Source: Streptomyces nigrescens (GTDB lineage Bacteria > Actinomycetota > Actinomycetes > Streptomycetales > Streptomycetaceae). From it: a stretch of DNA of 64,000 nucleotides. Under the pieces are notes generated by a model. That model saw only the letters and a program-made list of their open reading frames with translations, did not search any database and was not told the origin of the DNA. The stretch lies in NCBI GenBank assembly GCA_024349765.1, contig AP026074.1:868001-932000 (forward strand), written 5' to 3'. Positions 63,978 through 64,000 of this stretch are shown here, piece after piece (position 1 is the stretch's first letter; each line of letters opens with the position of its first letter). The translations under genes were made by a program, and so were the position numbers.

Positions 63978-64000
63978 ACAACGTCATACCGGCCACGCCG

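Larger units (their letters stand above)
56800..64000. mobile_element. Tn7-like transposon (right end beyond the window)
   Basis: A minus-strand operon tnsA-tnsB1-tnsB2-tnsC-tniQ with overlapping ends fills 57058-63977. The left boundary is placed at about 56.80 kb because a membrane sensor-like gene is cut there, composition changes, and repeated words follow. The other end is not in the window. No cargo genes are seen on the left side: tniQ ends only 250 bases from the presumed tip. No resolvase or tnsE gene is visible. Confidence 0.7.

Overview
The window is high-GC actinobacterial DNA, almost certainly Streptomyces. GC-rich third codon positions, frequent GTG/TTG starts, Streptomyces-type regulators and the relics of linear-replicon genes all point that way. 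It reads as accessory, probably subtelomeric or linear-plasmid-derived DNA: about a dozen insertion sequences or fragments, many truncated or frameshifted genes, and remnants of a terminal-protein (tpg-like) gene, a terminal helicase with helicase-associated repeats, and a replication-relaxation gene (48.5-53 kb).

Layout. 0-4 kb: an aromatic-degradation-like cluster (FAD monooxygenase, extradiol dioxygenase, AraC regulator, frameshifted ridA, divergent HxlR regulator). 4-10.9 kb: an IS5-family element, an ACT-domain protein and small membrane protein, then an oxidoreductase block (two aldo/keto reductases and a zinc alcohol dehydrogenase) divergent from an MmyB-type regulator. 11-16 kb: the first of two paralogous beta-helix/membrane proteins, an IS5-family element with an apparent -1 frameshift site, and decayed genes (acyl-CoA oxidase-like, MurG-like). 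16-18.6 kb: a damaged sigma-factor/SEL1/IclR-like fusion coupled to a small protein. 18.7-21.2 kb: two small CRISPR arrays with different type I-E-like repeats, a crippled cas3 and a possible HEPN protein; no Cascade or cas1/cas2 genes. 22-26.3 kb: a compact operon of ECF sigma factor, zinc-finger anti-sigma factor, ABC ATPase, permease and membrane protein. 26.4-44.9 kb: IS fragments between intact genes (deoxyribosyltransferase-like protein, serine hydrolase, lipoprotein, erythromycin-esterase-like protein, PIN protein, second beta-helix paralogue, MFS transporter, zinc-ribbon protein, macrolide-type glycosyltransferase). 45-51 kb: TetR and TPR genes, a decayed TetR/SnoaL/DUF3237 module with a clear palindromic operator, a replication-relaxation remnant and an SGNH hydrolase. 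51-56.8 kb: linear-replicon relics, small plasmid-type genes, a lipoprotein, an IS remnant, and a membrane-protein pair whose second member is cut short.

The most interesting part is 56.8-64 kb: a Tn7-like transposition operon on the minus strand, tnsA - tnsB1 - tnsB2 - tnsC - tniQ, with every junction overlapping by 4-7 bases. tnsB2 has an intact DDE triad. tnsB1 is a close paralogue that has lost the first Asp and the Glu, and tnsA has lost its Glu and its central Asp. Both TnsB proteins keep almost the same C-terminal peptide after a low-complexity linker, as expected if both dock on TnsC. This looks like a core machinery with one active and one structural TnsB. The left end of the element appears to truncate a membrane sensor-like gene at about 56.80 kb; the right end lies beyond the window.

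Functions are assigned by reading the sequences and from memory of the families; no database search was run. Several frameshifts sit next to G or C runs and could be sequencing indels instead of true decay.
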